From assembly GCF_021916785.1 (NCBI RefSeq), contig NZ_JAKCFC010000002.1, forward strand, positions 806,001 through 870,000: a DNA stretch of 64,000 nt, given 5' to 3'. The notes beneath the pieces are model-generated. The model saw only the letters and a list, made by a program, of their open reading frames with translations, was not told where the DNA came from and ran no database searches. Of this stretch, positions 29,466 to 37,531 are shown one piece after another (the first letter of the stretch is position 1; every line of letters starts with the position of its first letter). This DNA is from Mycolicibacterium lacusdiani. GTDB lineage: Bacteria > Actinomycetota > Actinomycetes > Mycobacteriales > Mycobacteriaceae. The position numbers and the translations under genes are program-made.

Positions 29466-30785
29466 TCAGTCCCCGAGCGCACAGAGGTAGCGAATCGCCG
29501 ACAAGCCTGGCAGGAAGAAGTATGCTCCGCCGCGCAGCGTCGTGAAGGCAGGAATGCCCTTGTAGACCTTCCGAATCGGGCGTTTCGGGACGGTGAAGTC
29601 CATGGTCTCGTCTTGCATGCCGCCTATGGGGTCGTGCTCGTTTCCGAGTTCGTGAAACGACTCGTCGTTGATCCACACGTTCTGGGCGAACTCGAACTGA
29701 CGAATCAGGTCGGCGCAGATGATGAAGGCGGCGATGCCGCGATCCTCGCCGTCGTCGGGTGCCCCTTCGGGCAGGGCGGGTCCGTAGGTGGCGCCGCGAC
29801 GGATCATGCGGCGACGGTTCATGTAGTGCGCGGTGTCGCGCGGGTTGAGCCGCCGGGCATGCGAGCCCAGCGGGCAGGCATACCCGTGCGGATCCATCTT
29901 CTCGTAGTTGAAGTCGTTGTTGCGCATCGGGTCCGCACCGAGTTCCGGGTCATCGGCGTCCGGAGCCAGCACCAGCGGGGCGCCGCTGCGCCACCTGCCC
30001 ATGAACTTCGCCGCGAGCAAATCCTCGTCGTCCGGAGTCTCGGAGTGTTCGCGGAGATAGTCCCTGAAGACCGAAACGTGTTCCCGAAGCTGCCGATAAG
30101 CCATGTAGCTTCCGTTTCGCGACAACACCGAGGGCTCCGGTAGGTCGGCGACCGGGCCGTTCTCGTCGGGATAGCCAAGAATGAACTCCCCTGGCTCGAG
30201 TGCCGCGCCGGATCCAGGCGTGGGCTCCTCGCCACTGCCCTTCATCACCGGTTGCGACAGTCGGTCCCGGAAGCCGAAGTGGTCGTGGGCGTAGTTGAAC
30301 GGCGGTGTCGCGTTGAGGTCGAGATGCGAGAGGCTGCGCACGCCGTCAGTGCGCGCCAGCAACTCGTCGTGCGCGGCGATGGATCGAACGCACTGCTCGT
30401 CGCTGCGAGAGAACAGGATTGCAATCGCATGCAAGTCGTCCCCCGCGAGGCCACCCACCCATTTCTCCGGCGCATTCGGACCGACGTCGCCGAGGATGCT
30501 CGCCCGCGACGGCATGCCCTCGCGGAACGCGGCGGGAAACGTTGCGAGCGAATCCTCTGGCACTCCCAGCGCGCGCAGGCCGTTCCACGTGAACGCCAGC
30601 GTGACCCAACGCTCGGATTCGTCCATCGTGGCCGTCGCGTCGTCGGCTGACTGCACCAGATCGGCCAGCGCCGTCAGCCACGCTCTACCGCCGGTCGGCG
30701 TATCGAACGTCAGGAATTCGTACCGTCCGGTGATCGCGGGCGTTCGAGTCAGCAGGATGTGCTGAATGTCGTCGAGTTCGAGCAT
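29466..30785 (-). CDS. DyP-type haem peroxidase (large, cytosolic type)
   Basis: A 439-residue dye-decolourising-type peroxidase distinct from EfeB in this window. The GxxDG-type motif is GFRDRLSQPVMKGSG with the distal Asp. The proximal haem ligand is expected in ACPLGSHARRLNPRD, and RIIRRG-like Arg clusters follow (MNRRRMIRRGATYG). It lacks any signal peptide and has the long insertions of class C/D enzymes. Its ATG directly follows the stop of the upstream gene (30786), giving a three-gene cassette. The natural substrate is unknown. Confidence 0.9.
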   Translation of the reverse strand: MLELDDIQHILLTRTPAITGRYEFLTFDTPTGGRAWLTALADLVQSADDATATMDESERWVTLAFTWNGLRALGVPEDSLATFPAAFREGMPSRASILGDVGPNAPEKWVGGLAGDDLHAIAILFSRSDEQCVRSIAAHDELLARTDGVRSLSHLDLNATPPFNYAHDHFGFRDRLSQPVMKGSGEEPTPGSGAALEPGEFILGYPDENGPVADLPEPSVLSRNGSYMAYRQLREHVSVFRDYLREHSETPDDEDLLAAKFMGRWRSGAPLVLAPDADDPELGADPMRNNDFNYEKMDPHGYACPLGSHARRLNPRDTAHYMNRRRMIRRGATYGPALPEGAPDDGEDRGIAAFIICADLIRQFEFAQNVWINDESFHELGNEHDPIGGMQDETMDFTVPKRPIRKVYKGIPAFTTLRGGAYFFLPGLSAIRYLCALGD

Positions 30786-31346
30786 CTATTGCATCTGATC
30801 CAGCATGTCGGAGAAGGCTGCCTTCAGCCGCAGCGCCTTCTTGATCTCGTCGGCCGTCACATATGGGTATTCGCCGTATTCGAGGAAGCTCGGGACCTGG
30901 TGATCCCGGACGAACTCGATGAACGCGTCGGGGTTCTCCTTCCAGTCCTCGGGGAAGCCCTCCAGATTGGTGAAGACGGTCGTGATTCCCGTGGCGCTGA
31001 ACAGTTGAACCGCGTCTTCGGTGTACTTGTCGAAATCGGTGTCGAAGATCCCCTGGTACTGGAAGTGCAGGCCGGATCCGACGTCGAACAGAATCCACCG
31101 TAGGTAGTGCAATCGCAGCGGAGCCAGAGCGTCGGGGCTGGCGGCGATGGTCTCCTCGATCGTCTTGCCATACGCACGGACGATCTCCTCGCGGCCCTCC
31201 TTCACCTTCGCGATGATCGAGAAACCGTGACAGGCAGGGGTTCTCGGATACGTGGGGCCGTACCGACCGCGCTCCAGTTCGAAGTACCCCTCTGGCGGAA
31301 TGGACATCGCGGCTGGGCGGCTCCAGTCGTTCGAGTTGGCAACCAT
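30786..31346 (-). CDS. Uncharacterised partner of the DyP peroxidase
   Basis: A 186-residue protein. ATG 31346 is chosen because AGGAGGG lies 8-9 bp upstream on the minus strand; the frame is open for 54 codons further. The centre, LRLHYLRWILFDVGSGLHF, then FDTDFDKYTEDAVQLF, looks like a ferredoxin-like alpha/beta unit of the dimeric alpha-beta barrel superfamily, to which DyP enzymes also belong (inference). It is the first gene of the cassette. It might deliver substrate to, or assemble with, the peroxidase. Confidence 0.75.
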   Translation of the reverse strand: MVANSNDWSRPAAMSIPPEGYFELERGRYGPTYPRTPACHGFSIIAKVKEGREEIVRAYGKTIEETIAASPDALAPLRLHYLRWILFDVGSGLHFQYQGIFDTDFDKYTEDAVQLFSATGITTVFTNLEGFPEDWKENPDAFIEFVRDHQVPSFLEYGEYPYVTADEIKKALRLKAAFSDMLDQMQ

Positions 31347-31641
31347 GTGTCGGCCCTCCTGAAGGACGGAATAGGCGGACGGTAACACCGCCGCAGACGG
31401 CAGAATCGCGATTGGACGAGGACGCTGCCGACCGGCTGCCTGGACCATCGTCGTTTGCGTGCCTAATACCGCACCACTGCAAGCATTTTTGGTTGCCGAC
31501 GCAATCAACGTACGCCGTAGCGATCATGAATTCGTCGTAGTCGGCCCCACTCAGGTCGATGCGGACTACCGTTTTGCGTACGCGGTTCGATCGTGTCTGC
31601 GGATTGTCGACTTCGGTGGGCCGACTAGTCCAGGAGGAACA

Positions 31642-31956
31642 GTGGCACTACTGGTCAAGCGTTGCCTCGGAGTAGGTTTGGCTGCCCTTGCGCTCTTACC
31701 CATCAGCGTCGTCGTCACACCACACGCCATGGCCGATTGCGTGCAAGCCGGCAACTCGACGGTGTGCGGACAGGGGACCGTTCGTGGTGGGGGCCCGACG
31801 CCACCCTTGGCCGGCCCCGCATACCCGTCCTACTGTGCCGATCCCTGGTACTGCGACGACGGATGGGATGTCGACGTGATCTGGGATCCAGGTCGTCCAG
31901 GTCGTCCCGGTGGCGGTGGTGGCGGTGGTGGCGGTGGTGGCATTGGTCCACGTTGA
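31642..31956 (+). CDS. Small exported Gly-rich protein
   Basis: A 104-residue protein from GTG 31642 with a near-ideal AGGAGG 5 bp upstream. The N-terminal signal is VALLVKRCLGVGLAALALLP with cleavage expected after AMA. The mature part has four Cys (DCVQAG, TVCGQG, PSYCADPWYCDDG), an acidic/Trp patch DDGWDVDVIWD, and ends with a run of eleven glycines. No family recognised; likely a cell-surface or secreted mycobacterial protein. It may share a transcript with the hemophore-like gene 44 bp downstream. Confidence 0.75.
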   Translation: MALLVKRCLGVGLAALALLPISVVVTPHAMADCVQAGNSTVCGQGTVRGGGPTPPLAGPAYPSYCADPWYCDDGWDVDVIWDPGRPGRPGGGGGGGGGGGIGPR

Positions 31957-32000
31957 GAACCCATGACATGTCGCTACTGAATCGAAGAGGAGTTCGAAAA

Positions 32001-32345
32001 ATGTTACTCAAGAACACGATTGCCGTCGGTGTCGTCGCCGGGGCGATTCTCGTAGGTACCACAGCTCCCGCTGCCGCGGATCCGCCCAACTGCACGGCTG
32101 CCGACTTGGCCGGTGTGATGTCCGGGGTGTCGGCCGGCACGTCGACATATCTGTTCACTCACCCCGATGTCAACGCATTCTTCACCGGCCTCAAGGGGAT
32201 GCCGCGGGACCAGATGCGCACCGAGATCGAGGCGTACTTCCAGGCAAACCCGCGGGTGAGTGACGAATTGCGGGGGGTCCGACAGGCCGCCGCCGACTTC
32301 CGCAATCGCTGCAACGTACCCATGCCAGAGATGCCGATGGGGTAG
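32001..32345 (+). CDS. Secreted hemophore-like haem-binding protein (Rv0203 type)
   Basis: A 114-residue exported protein. ATG 32001 follows AGAGGAG with good spacing. The signal peptide is MLLKNTIAVGVVAGAILVG with an Ala-rich cleavage region. The mature part shows the mycobacterial hemophore pattern: NCTAADLAGVMSGVSAGTS, then YLFTHPDVNAFFTGLKG, then AAADFRNRC; the two Cys should form the disulfide of the helical fold. Members bind haem outside the cell and hand it to MmpL transporters. No haem ligand can be assigned with certainty from sequence. Confidence 0.85.
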   Translation: MLLKNTIAVGVVAGAILVGTTAPAAADPPNCTAADLAGVMSGVSAGTSTYLFTHPDVNAFFTGLKGMPRDQMRTEIEAYFQANPRVSDELRGVRQAAADFRNRCNVPMPEMPMG

Positions 32346-32420
32346 TGGTTTCGCCTCAAGATTGGTTGCAGCGGTTTAGTGTGATCTTGATCTGACCTAT
32401 TCGATGACGTGGGGATTGGC

Positions 32421-33593
32421 ATGGAGACTTCGATGAGGCCGTGGTTCACCACGGGTGTGGCGTTGGTCGGCGGGGGCGCCATTGCGTTGGCACCCATTTC
32501 GCCGGTGGCGCCGCAGGCACTTTCGGTGCAAGCGCGGACAGCGGCAGTGGCCGCCTCGACCCAATTCGAACTCACTGCGTTCGAGGTGCCGTACATCTTG
32601 ACGCTGCCGATCGTCCGGCAACAGATTCGCAACTGGGCGGCGAACTGGGCCGTGTACCTAGCCGGGCTGGGCAAGGCCGGCGTAGGTGCGGTGGATTCGC
32701 TGCTGGCGATCCCGGGGGTCACGGTCGAGGTCATTCAGGAAGTCCTGGCCTTGAACTTCGTCGGCGCGTTCGACACCATCACGACCGCCATCAGGGATTC
32801 GGTCGTGGCCGTCGGGCAACCGCTGCTGGATTCGCTGATCTGGCGCAACCAGAAGTTCTATGCGGTTCAGACGGCGCTCGAAGCCGCAGTGCCGAGGGCA
32901 TGGATCGACCTCGCCAACGGGTTCCTGGCTGCAGGCAACGTCGTGACGACGTCCCTCATCGTCGGCACGCAGAACCTCATCAGCGCGGTCCTCACCTTCA
33001 ACCTCGGCAACATCATCGATGCAGCCGTGGAGGGGACCAGGAACTTCTTCGTGGCGCTCGGCGAGGGCGCCGTGGCCATCGTCGACGGCATCGAAGCGGC
33101 GCAGTTCGGTATCGCGACGGCCTTGGCGACACCGCCACCGCCATCTCCGTTCGAGACCGCGGCCGTGTCCGACGTCTCGGCGTTGCGCACCCTCTCCACC
33201 GACACGACCGTCAGCCTCGCCGGAGGGGCGCAGGACGCGGGCGGCGACACCCTGGTAGCCGAACCGCTCGTCGAGACGGCGCCAGTGGTCGCCGAGGACC
33301 CGGTCGTCACGCCGCCCGTGAGCGAGGAGGTCGAAACTCCTGTCGTTCCGGAAGTTCCCGAGGCGCCGCAGGAGCCGACCGGGACCACCCCGTCCGACGA
33401 CGAGTCCAAGGGCCTCGGCGACGTCGACGTCGAGAAGGAAGCCGAGGACGCCGGGACGAAGGACTCCGGGGTCACGGGTACGGAGCCGAAGGACGCCGAG
33501 CCCAAGGACGAGCAGCCCAAGGACGCCACGCCGAAGAACGACACGGGGTCGGCCAATGACGATGCGGGGGAGTCGGACTCGGGCGACGAATAG
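32421..33593 (+). CDS. Exported mycobacterial protein with acidic low-complexity C-terminus
   Basis: About 390 residues from ATG 32421 (GTG 32409 and ATG 32433 are alternatives). The signal region TTGVALVGGGAIALAPI is followed by a hydrophobic, Ala-rich helical domain to about residue 230 (FEVPYILTLPIVRQQIRNW, VPRAWIDLANGFLAAGNVV). The rest is Pro/Glu-rich and then a Lys-Asp/Glu-Pro repeat tail (EPKDAEPKDEQPKDATPK). This resembles a class of surface proteins abundant in fast-growing mycobacteria, related in N-terminal layout to PE/PGRS-type proteins but without the PE motif. Function unknown. Confidence 0.75.
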   Translation: METSMRPWFTTGVALVGGGAIALAPISPVAPQALSVQARTAAVAASTQFELTAFEVPYILTLPIVRQQIRNWAANWAVYLAGLGKAGVGAVDSLLAIPGVTVEVIQEVLALNFVGAFDTITTAIRDSVVAVGQPLLDSLIWRNQKFYAVQTALEAAVPRAWIDLANGFLAAGNVVTTSLIVGTQNLISAVLTFNLGNIIDAAVEGTRNFFVALGEGAVAIVDGIEAAQFGIATALATPPPPSPFETAAVSDVSALRTLSTDTTVSLAGGAQDAGGDTLVAEPLVETAPVVAEDPVVTPPVSEEVETPVVPEVPEAPQEPTGTTPSDDESKGLGDVDVEKEAEDAGTKDSGVTGTEPKDAEPKDEQPKDATPKNDTGSANDDAGESDSGDE

Positions 33594-33594
33594 G

Positions 33595-34794
33595 TCAGCC
33601 GGGGTAGTCGGGTAGCTGAACGCCGTCGACTGACACCCTGCTGAACCGCTTCCCGAACACGTTCATCACTGTCTTGCCGGCAGGACTCGTCATCACTCGA
33701 GCGCCGTTGTGCAGCAGTCGGATGCCGGCGCGGGTCTGTGGGCTGGCACGTCGGAGCGTCTTCATTTGAATGGGTGGGGTGAAGTCGACGATCTTCGAGC
33801 GCATGAAGCCCTCGTATCGCGTGAGGGCGGCGTGGACGTCGTCGTCGCGGGACAACTCACCGGCGAGGACGTACGCGCCAATCAGCGCCATGCTGGTGCC
33901 CACGCCGCCGAAGGTCGCATTGCAGAAGGCGGAGTCGCCGAGCAGGGCGATGCGCCCGTTGCTCCACGTCGTCGTGCTCACCTGCCCGACGGACGAGAAG
34001 TACAGCGGCGCACCGTTGTCGAGTGCTGCGAGTATGCGCGGTGCCGCGCCGCCGACGTCGGCGAACGTCCGCTGCAGGATGGTCACCTGATCGGCGAGGC
34101 CGAGTGTCTCCAGGCCGCGCACGTCGGAGATGAACGTCAGCAGCGCTCGGATGGTCCCGAGGTTGTCCGGACGGGTGTGCACCGCGCGCGAGCCTGGGAC
34201 GTGCTGCCAGTTCCACCACTGATCGTCGTCCGGCAGACGGGGGATGGTGACGTACGCGAAGTACATCCCGAGATCGTTGACGTCGGCGGTCGTGACGTAC
34301 CGGCGCGAGCGTGAGCGCAGCCCTTCGGCGATCACGACGAGGTCGGCGTCGAGTGTGGTTCCGTCGTTCAGGTCGACGGTCACGCGGTTCCCGTGGTGGG
34401 TGACGTCCGCGATCTCGGTGCTGAAGCGGTAGTCGGTGGCCGCGCGGGTGTGATCGATGAGGATGCGCGACAGCTCGCCTCGGAGGATCTCCAATTCGGC
34501 AGTGGGACCGTCTGTCTCGCCAGGTGCACCGAGAGGGAAGGAGGCCTTCGGTACGCCGTTCTCGTCGAGGAAGCGCATCCCGATCTCGCCGGTGCCCGCC
34601 TTGCGAACGTCGCCGTCGATGCCCATCCGGCGCACGACCTCGCGCGCGGCGCCACGAACGTCGACGTTCTGGCCCTCGTCGCGACGCTCGGGGAAGCGTT
34701 CGACGACGGTGGTTCGCCAGCCTCGCCCGGCGAGTTGATGGGCGAGGGCGGGTCCGGCGATGCCGGCCCCGGAGATCACGGCATGGCGAGTCAC
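33595..34794 (-). CDS. FAD-dependent monooxygenase (TetX/PHBH-like)
   Basis: A 399-residue flavoprotein hydroxylase. The N-terminal dinucleotide-binding motif is ISGAGIAGPALAHQLAGRG, followed by VVERFPERRDEGQNVDVRG with the acidic residue for FAD ribose. VVIAEGLRSRSRR corresponds to the second FAD/NADPH motif and IALLGDSAFC to the GD motif. It is divergent from a marR gene 109 bp away, the usual arrangement for an oxidase induced by its substrate. Related proteins hydroxylate aromatics or inactivate tetracyclines and rifamycins; the substrate here is not predictable. Confidence 0.88.
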   Translation of the reverse strand: MTRHAVISGAGIAGPALAHQLAGRGWRTTVVERFPERRDEGQNVDVRGAAREVVRRMGIDGDVRKAGTGEIGMRFLDENGVPKASFPLGAPGETDGPTAELEILRGELSRILIDHTRAATDYRFSTEIADVTHHGNRVTVDLNDGTTLDADLVVIAEGLRSRSRRYVTTADVNDLGMYFAYVTIPRLPDDDQWWNWQHVPGSRAVHTRPDNLGTIRALLTFISDVRGLETLGLADQVTILQRTFADVGGAAPRILAALDNGAPLYFSSVGQVSTTTWSNGRIALLGDSAFCNATFGGVGTSMALIGAYVLAGELSRDDDVHAALTRYEGFMRSKIVDFTPPIQMKTLRRASPQTRAGIRLLHNGARVMTSPAGKTVMNVFGKRFSRVSVDGVQLPDYPG

Positions 34795-34903
34795 GCGCGT
34801 CGGTGTCCTTTCGGCGAACGTGGCGTGTTCGCATTTCTCGACTGGGTAGCTAGATTAACGTAATACACGTCGACTGAGAGAGTTGTGACCGGGAGGTGAC
34901 GTC

Positions 34904-35365
34904 GTGCACGAGCGAGACGAGTCGGGCCACTGGCTGGCCGGCTTGAGCGAGCCCATGCTGTCCCTGCGGACGTTCCTCGCTGCTCATGACGACATGCAGC
35001 GGCGCCAGGCCAGGACGATGGGGATCAACGCCACGGACATGCAGGCGCTTCGGCTGCTCGACCTGCACGGGCCGCTCGGCCCCACCGAACTGGGCCGCCG
35101 GCTGGGCTTGCGGTCAGCGTCGGTGACCGTGCTGCTCGATCGTTTAGAGGCCAGCGGTTACGTCGAACGGGTGCGTGACGACCGTGATCGACGGAGGGTG
35201 ACGGTACGCGCGCTGCCTGATGCGCTCGAGCTGCTCTTCGACACGTGGGCGCCGGTGGTTCGCGCCCTCGACGACGTCGGCCACGGCTTGACGCCCTCGC
35301 AGCAGAAGGCGGTGTGCGCGTACCTCGACGGGTTGGCCGCGGTGCTGGAGAGGGCCGGTGACTAG
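34904..35365 (+). CDS. MarR-family transcriptional regulator
   Basis: A 153-residue winged-helix regulator. GTG 34904 has GGGAGGTGA upstream. The DNA-binding core is LGPTELGRRLGLRSASVTVLLDRLEASGYVERV followed by the wing DDRDRRRVTVRALP. Helices at both ends (MLSLRTFLAAHDDMQRRQA; LTPSQQKAVCAYLDGLAAVL) form the dimer interface. It probably represses the divergent monooxygenase; the 109-bp spacer holds an A+T-rich segment TAGATTAACGTAATAC that could be the operator. It is the last gene before the tRNA-Leu/element junction. Confidence 0.9.
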   Translation: MHERDESGHWLAGLSEPMLSLRTFLAAHDDMQRRQARTMGINATDMQALRLLDLHGPLGPTELGRRLGLRSASVTVLLDRLEASGYVERVRDDRDRRRVTVRALPDALELLFDTWAPVVRALDDVGHGLTPSQQKAVCAYLDGLAAVLERAGD

Positions 35366-35471
35366 TTTCCGCCGAACGTTGGTTACCGCCACGGTCTGGC
35401 CCGGAAACCGTTGCTCGACGCGACACTCGGCGACGGGTGCGCCGGGGTTGGTAGCGTCGCCTCCCAGTAAC

Positions 35472-35545
35472 GCCCCCATAGCCCAATTGGCAGAGGCAGC
35501 GGACTTAAAATCCGCCAAGTGTCGGTTCGAGTCCGACTGGGGGCA
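35472..35545 (+). tRNA. tRNA-Leu (anticodon TAA) with short variable loop; integration target
   Basis: A 74-nt cloverleaf. The acceptor stem is GCCCCCA/TGGGGGC with discriminator A. The anticodon stem GCGGA/TCCGC closes loop CTTAAAA, so anticodon TAA reads UUA. The T arm is GTCGG TTCGAGT CCGAC. The variable region has only 5 nt (class I), unlike ordinary bacterial leucine tRNAs. The 3' part is duplicated at 47458-47501, marking the left end of the mobile element. Confidence 0.88.
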
Positions 35546-35546
35546 C
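35503..35546 (+). repeat. Attachment-site direct repeat, left (attL core)
   Basis: A 44-bp sequence starting ACTTAAAATCCGCC and ending CTGGGGGCAC, identical to 47458-47501. It covers the anticodon loop to the 3' end of the intact tRNA-Leu gene. Confidence 0.97.
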
Positions 35547-35602
35547 GTATTGCCGCAGCTCAGCGCGCGATCACGACTGCGGCGCACTCGCGAGGCGAGT
35601 TC

Positions 35603-35633
35603 GCGTGTGCACTGCGTGTGCAACCCTGCGGGG
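35603..35633. repeat. Candidate integrase arm-type repeat, left
   Basis: CGTGTGCACT then GCAACCCTG followed by GGGGG; 27 of 31 positions match 47307-47337. The two copies lie inside the element, 56 bp and 120 bp from the respective att cores, as expected for arm sites bound by a tyrosine integrase. Confidence 0.55.
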
Positions 35634-35709
35634 GTCAGTGCCGGGGGAGGGGCCATCCAGCAAACGCGGTTGTGGCCTCAAAGGTGCGAACTGTCGTCAG
35701 CGGGTTGTC

Positions 35710-35715
35710 TAGGCT
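35710..35715 (+). promoter_or_regulatory. Candidate -10 element, leaderless-type spacing
   Basis: TAGGCT (TANNNT) is followed by 6 nt and then the ATG of the lipoprotein gene at 35722. This geometry is usual for leaderless mycobacterial transcripts. No -35 is evident. Confidence 0.4.
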
Positions 35716-35721
35716 CTCGGC

Positions 35722-36231
35722 ATGTTGAGCAGAGCCGTACTCGCTGCCTTTCTCATGTTCGCGCTCGGCGGGTGCAGCAGCTCCCCGTCGACCGACAACG
35801 CAAGCGGGAGCCAGAGTGACGCCGCCACGTCATCGACGGCACCAGCGGCACCGACAAAACCAGAAGGACAACCGAAGACGCTAGAAGCCGCGACCGCAGC
35901 TGAGCAGGAAAACGCTGACCGCTACTCATCCGGCGACTTCGCAGGGCAATGGCTGCTCTACAGCAAGCAGCTTCGCGACGCGATCAGCCAAGAAGACTAC
36001 GTCCGCTTCGCCGAGCGGTGTGTCGAAGAACTTGGTATAGGCGACGGCATGACCCTGCAAGTCGAGGGCGTACGCATGGAAGGCGACTCGAAGGCGATCG
36101 TCCGCGTTGGAGTGCTCGGCCTCGTAAAGAAGTCCCGCACAATGGTGTACGAGGACGGGCAGTGGCTCCAGGAGCCGACGAACGAGTTAACCGACTACTT
36201 CGGTCTACCAGTCGATGAATGGAAATGCTGA
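35722..36231 (+). CDS. Element-encoded lipoprotein
   Basis: A 169-residue protein with a lipoprotein signal MLSRAVLAAFLMFALGGC (lipobox LGGC, Cys18), then a Ser/Thr/Ala-rich linker to about residue 50, then a compact domain (ENADRYSSGDFAGQWLLYS to DYFGLPVDEWKC). It is the first gene inside the left end. Lipoproteins at this place in temperate elements often alter the host surface or exclude other phages; that role is only inferred here. The domain is similar in length to NTF2-like lipoproteins of mycobacteria, without certain assignment. Confidence 0.8.
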   Translation: MLSRAVLAAFLMFALGGCSSSPSTDNASGSQSDAATSSTAPAAPTKPEGQPKTLEAATAAEQENADRYSSGDFAGQWLLYSKQLRDAISQEDYVRFAERCVEELGIGDGMTLQVEGVRMEGDSKAIVRVGVLGLVKKSRTMVYEDGQWLQEPTNELTDYFGLPVDEWKC

Positions 36232-36289
36232 TCCCGTGGGGAACAAGCCGCGACGCCGTGGCCGTTGACGGCTGGCAAGGAGGTGCGCC

Positions 36290-36535
36290 ATGTCCCGTCT
36301 CGCCCCAGTTCGCGAGTTGACCGCAGCCGAGCGCGTCGCGGAGCTGCGCGCAGCGATGGCTTTCGCCCTGGCGCGCATCGACCGCGACGGCTCGGTCACG
36401 TCGTGCACTGGGCTCAGTGATGACGTGGAGGCCGCGCTGTACCGCTACGCCCGCACCCGCACCCGCACGCCCGCCGCCCTGGCCGACGTGCACGCCGCAG
36501 CCGAGCGCAGGATCGCGGGCCAGCTCGGCGGCTGA
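36290..36535 (+). CDS. Small hypothetical protein in the element
   Basis: An 81-residue Ala/Arg-rich helical protein beginning MSRLAPVRELTAAERVAELR, preceded by AAGGAGG 8 bp upstream of its ATG. It has no recognised domain. The first helix (AERVAELRAAMAFALARI) and the last (ADVHAAAERRIAG) could pair. Its good ribosome-binding site supports it as a real gene. Confidence 0.6.
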   Translation: MSRLAPVRELTAAERVAELRAAMAFALARIDRDGSVTSCTGLSDDVEAALYRYARTRTRTPAALADVHAAAERRIAGQLGG

Positions 36536-36575
36536 CCGCGTCGGCGTGGTGCCGCTGCGCGTCGGGGGCTGCACA

Positions 36576-36581
36576 TAGTCT
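36576..36581 (+). promoter_or_regulatory. Candidate -10 element of the Abi-like gene
   Basis: TAGTCT (TANNNT) followed by 7 nt and then GTG 36589; consistent with leaderless transcription. No ribosome-binding site precedes that GTG. Confidence 0.4.
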
Positions 36582-36588
36582 GGGGCGC

Positions 36589-37425
36589 GTGGTGAGACAA
36601 CGTTTGTCCCAGAGAATGACCGGAGCGGGCCCAGACGGCCCATACGAGGGCGTTCCAGTACACCTTCGCCCAGGACTCGTTCACTGGTGGCGGGAAATTG
36701 CCACGACGGGAACCGCTGGATTCTTCGGCAATGAGCGGCCTCTTCGCGCCCTCATCGCACTCATACGCGCCGACATCAACCCCGGTTGGCATGCCAGCAA
36801 GACCGGTGAAGCCCTTATCTCCGCCGCCATCTCCGACGATGAACTCTTCCTAGACATGGTGGACGGGACACTCGGCATCTACAACGTTGGCGGCGGAAGC
36901 AAAGCCGCTCTACGGCAACTGCTCAGCGTGAGTGGTTCCGTATGGACCGTCGCCGATGATGGCTCCTCGCTGACCCGTGTTGTCAGCGATCAGGCTCAAG
37001 CCACTTTCGACTCCGCGACCGCAACAGCCGACGAAGCCACGAACGACCTCCGGGAGGCTTGGTCGAATGCCTTCGGTAAAAACGGCGACCCCTCGGACGC
37101 ATGGGATCACGCCATCAAGGCTGTCGAGCACGTACTTATCCGCGAGGTTATGCCCAATAATCTCTCCGCCACACTGGGTCAGGTTTTGGGCGAATTGGGC
37201 GGCCCGAACTCGGGAAACTGGAAGTTGATCTTGCCCGGCAGTGATCAATCTCAAGACGTTGCGCCGCTCGTCGCGATGCTGCGTCTGCTGTGGCCTAACC
37301 ACGACCGGCACGGCGGCACCGCGCCGAAGCGCGCGCCTTCCGACGAAGAGGCTCGCGCCGTCGTCACGCTCGCCGCGACGATCGTCCAGTGGCACCGTGA
37401 GGGTTGGGTCGTGCAGAAGCGGTGA
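36589..37425 (+). CDS. Abi/HEPN-like putative defence protein
   Basis: A 278-residue soluble protein. The N-terminal part (LVHWWREIATTGTAGFFGN) is unfamiliar. The C-terminal part, DAWDHAIKAVEHVLIREVMPNN, then LVAMLRLLWPNHDRHGG, then EEARAVVTLAATIVQWHREG, follows the layout of C-terminal domains of abortive-infection proteins (AbiJ-type, HEPN-like), in which an N/R...HG motif precedes a helix with the EA pattern. RNase activity is not proven and a canonical RxxxxH is not clear. It sits in the cargo end of the element, where anti-phage genes are often found. Confidence 0.6.
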   Translation: MVRQRLSQRMTGAGPDGPYEGVPVHLRPGLVHWWREIATTGTAGFFGNERPLRALIALIRADINPGWHASKTGEALISAAISDDELFLDMVDGTLGIYNVGGGSKAALRQLLSVSGSVWTVADDGSSLTRVVSDQAQATFDSATATADEATNDLREAWSNAFGKNGDPSDAWDHAIKAVEHVLIREVMPNNLSATLGQVLGELGGPNSGNWKLILPGSDQSQDVAPLVAMLRLLWPNHDRHGGTAPKRAPSDEEARAVVTLAATIVQWHREGWVVQKR

Positions 37426-37531
37426 GCTGAGAGCCGCTGACCGCCACATCGCGGGCCAGCTCGACTGCCGAACGCCCGACACGACACCGGGACACGCCGG
37501 GCTTGTCAGAGGTAGCTGGGACAATGGCGGA

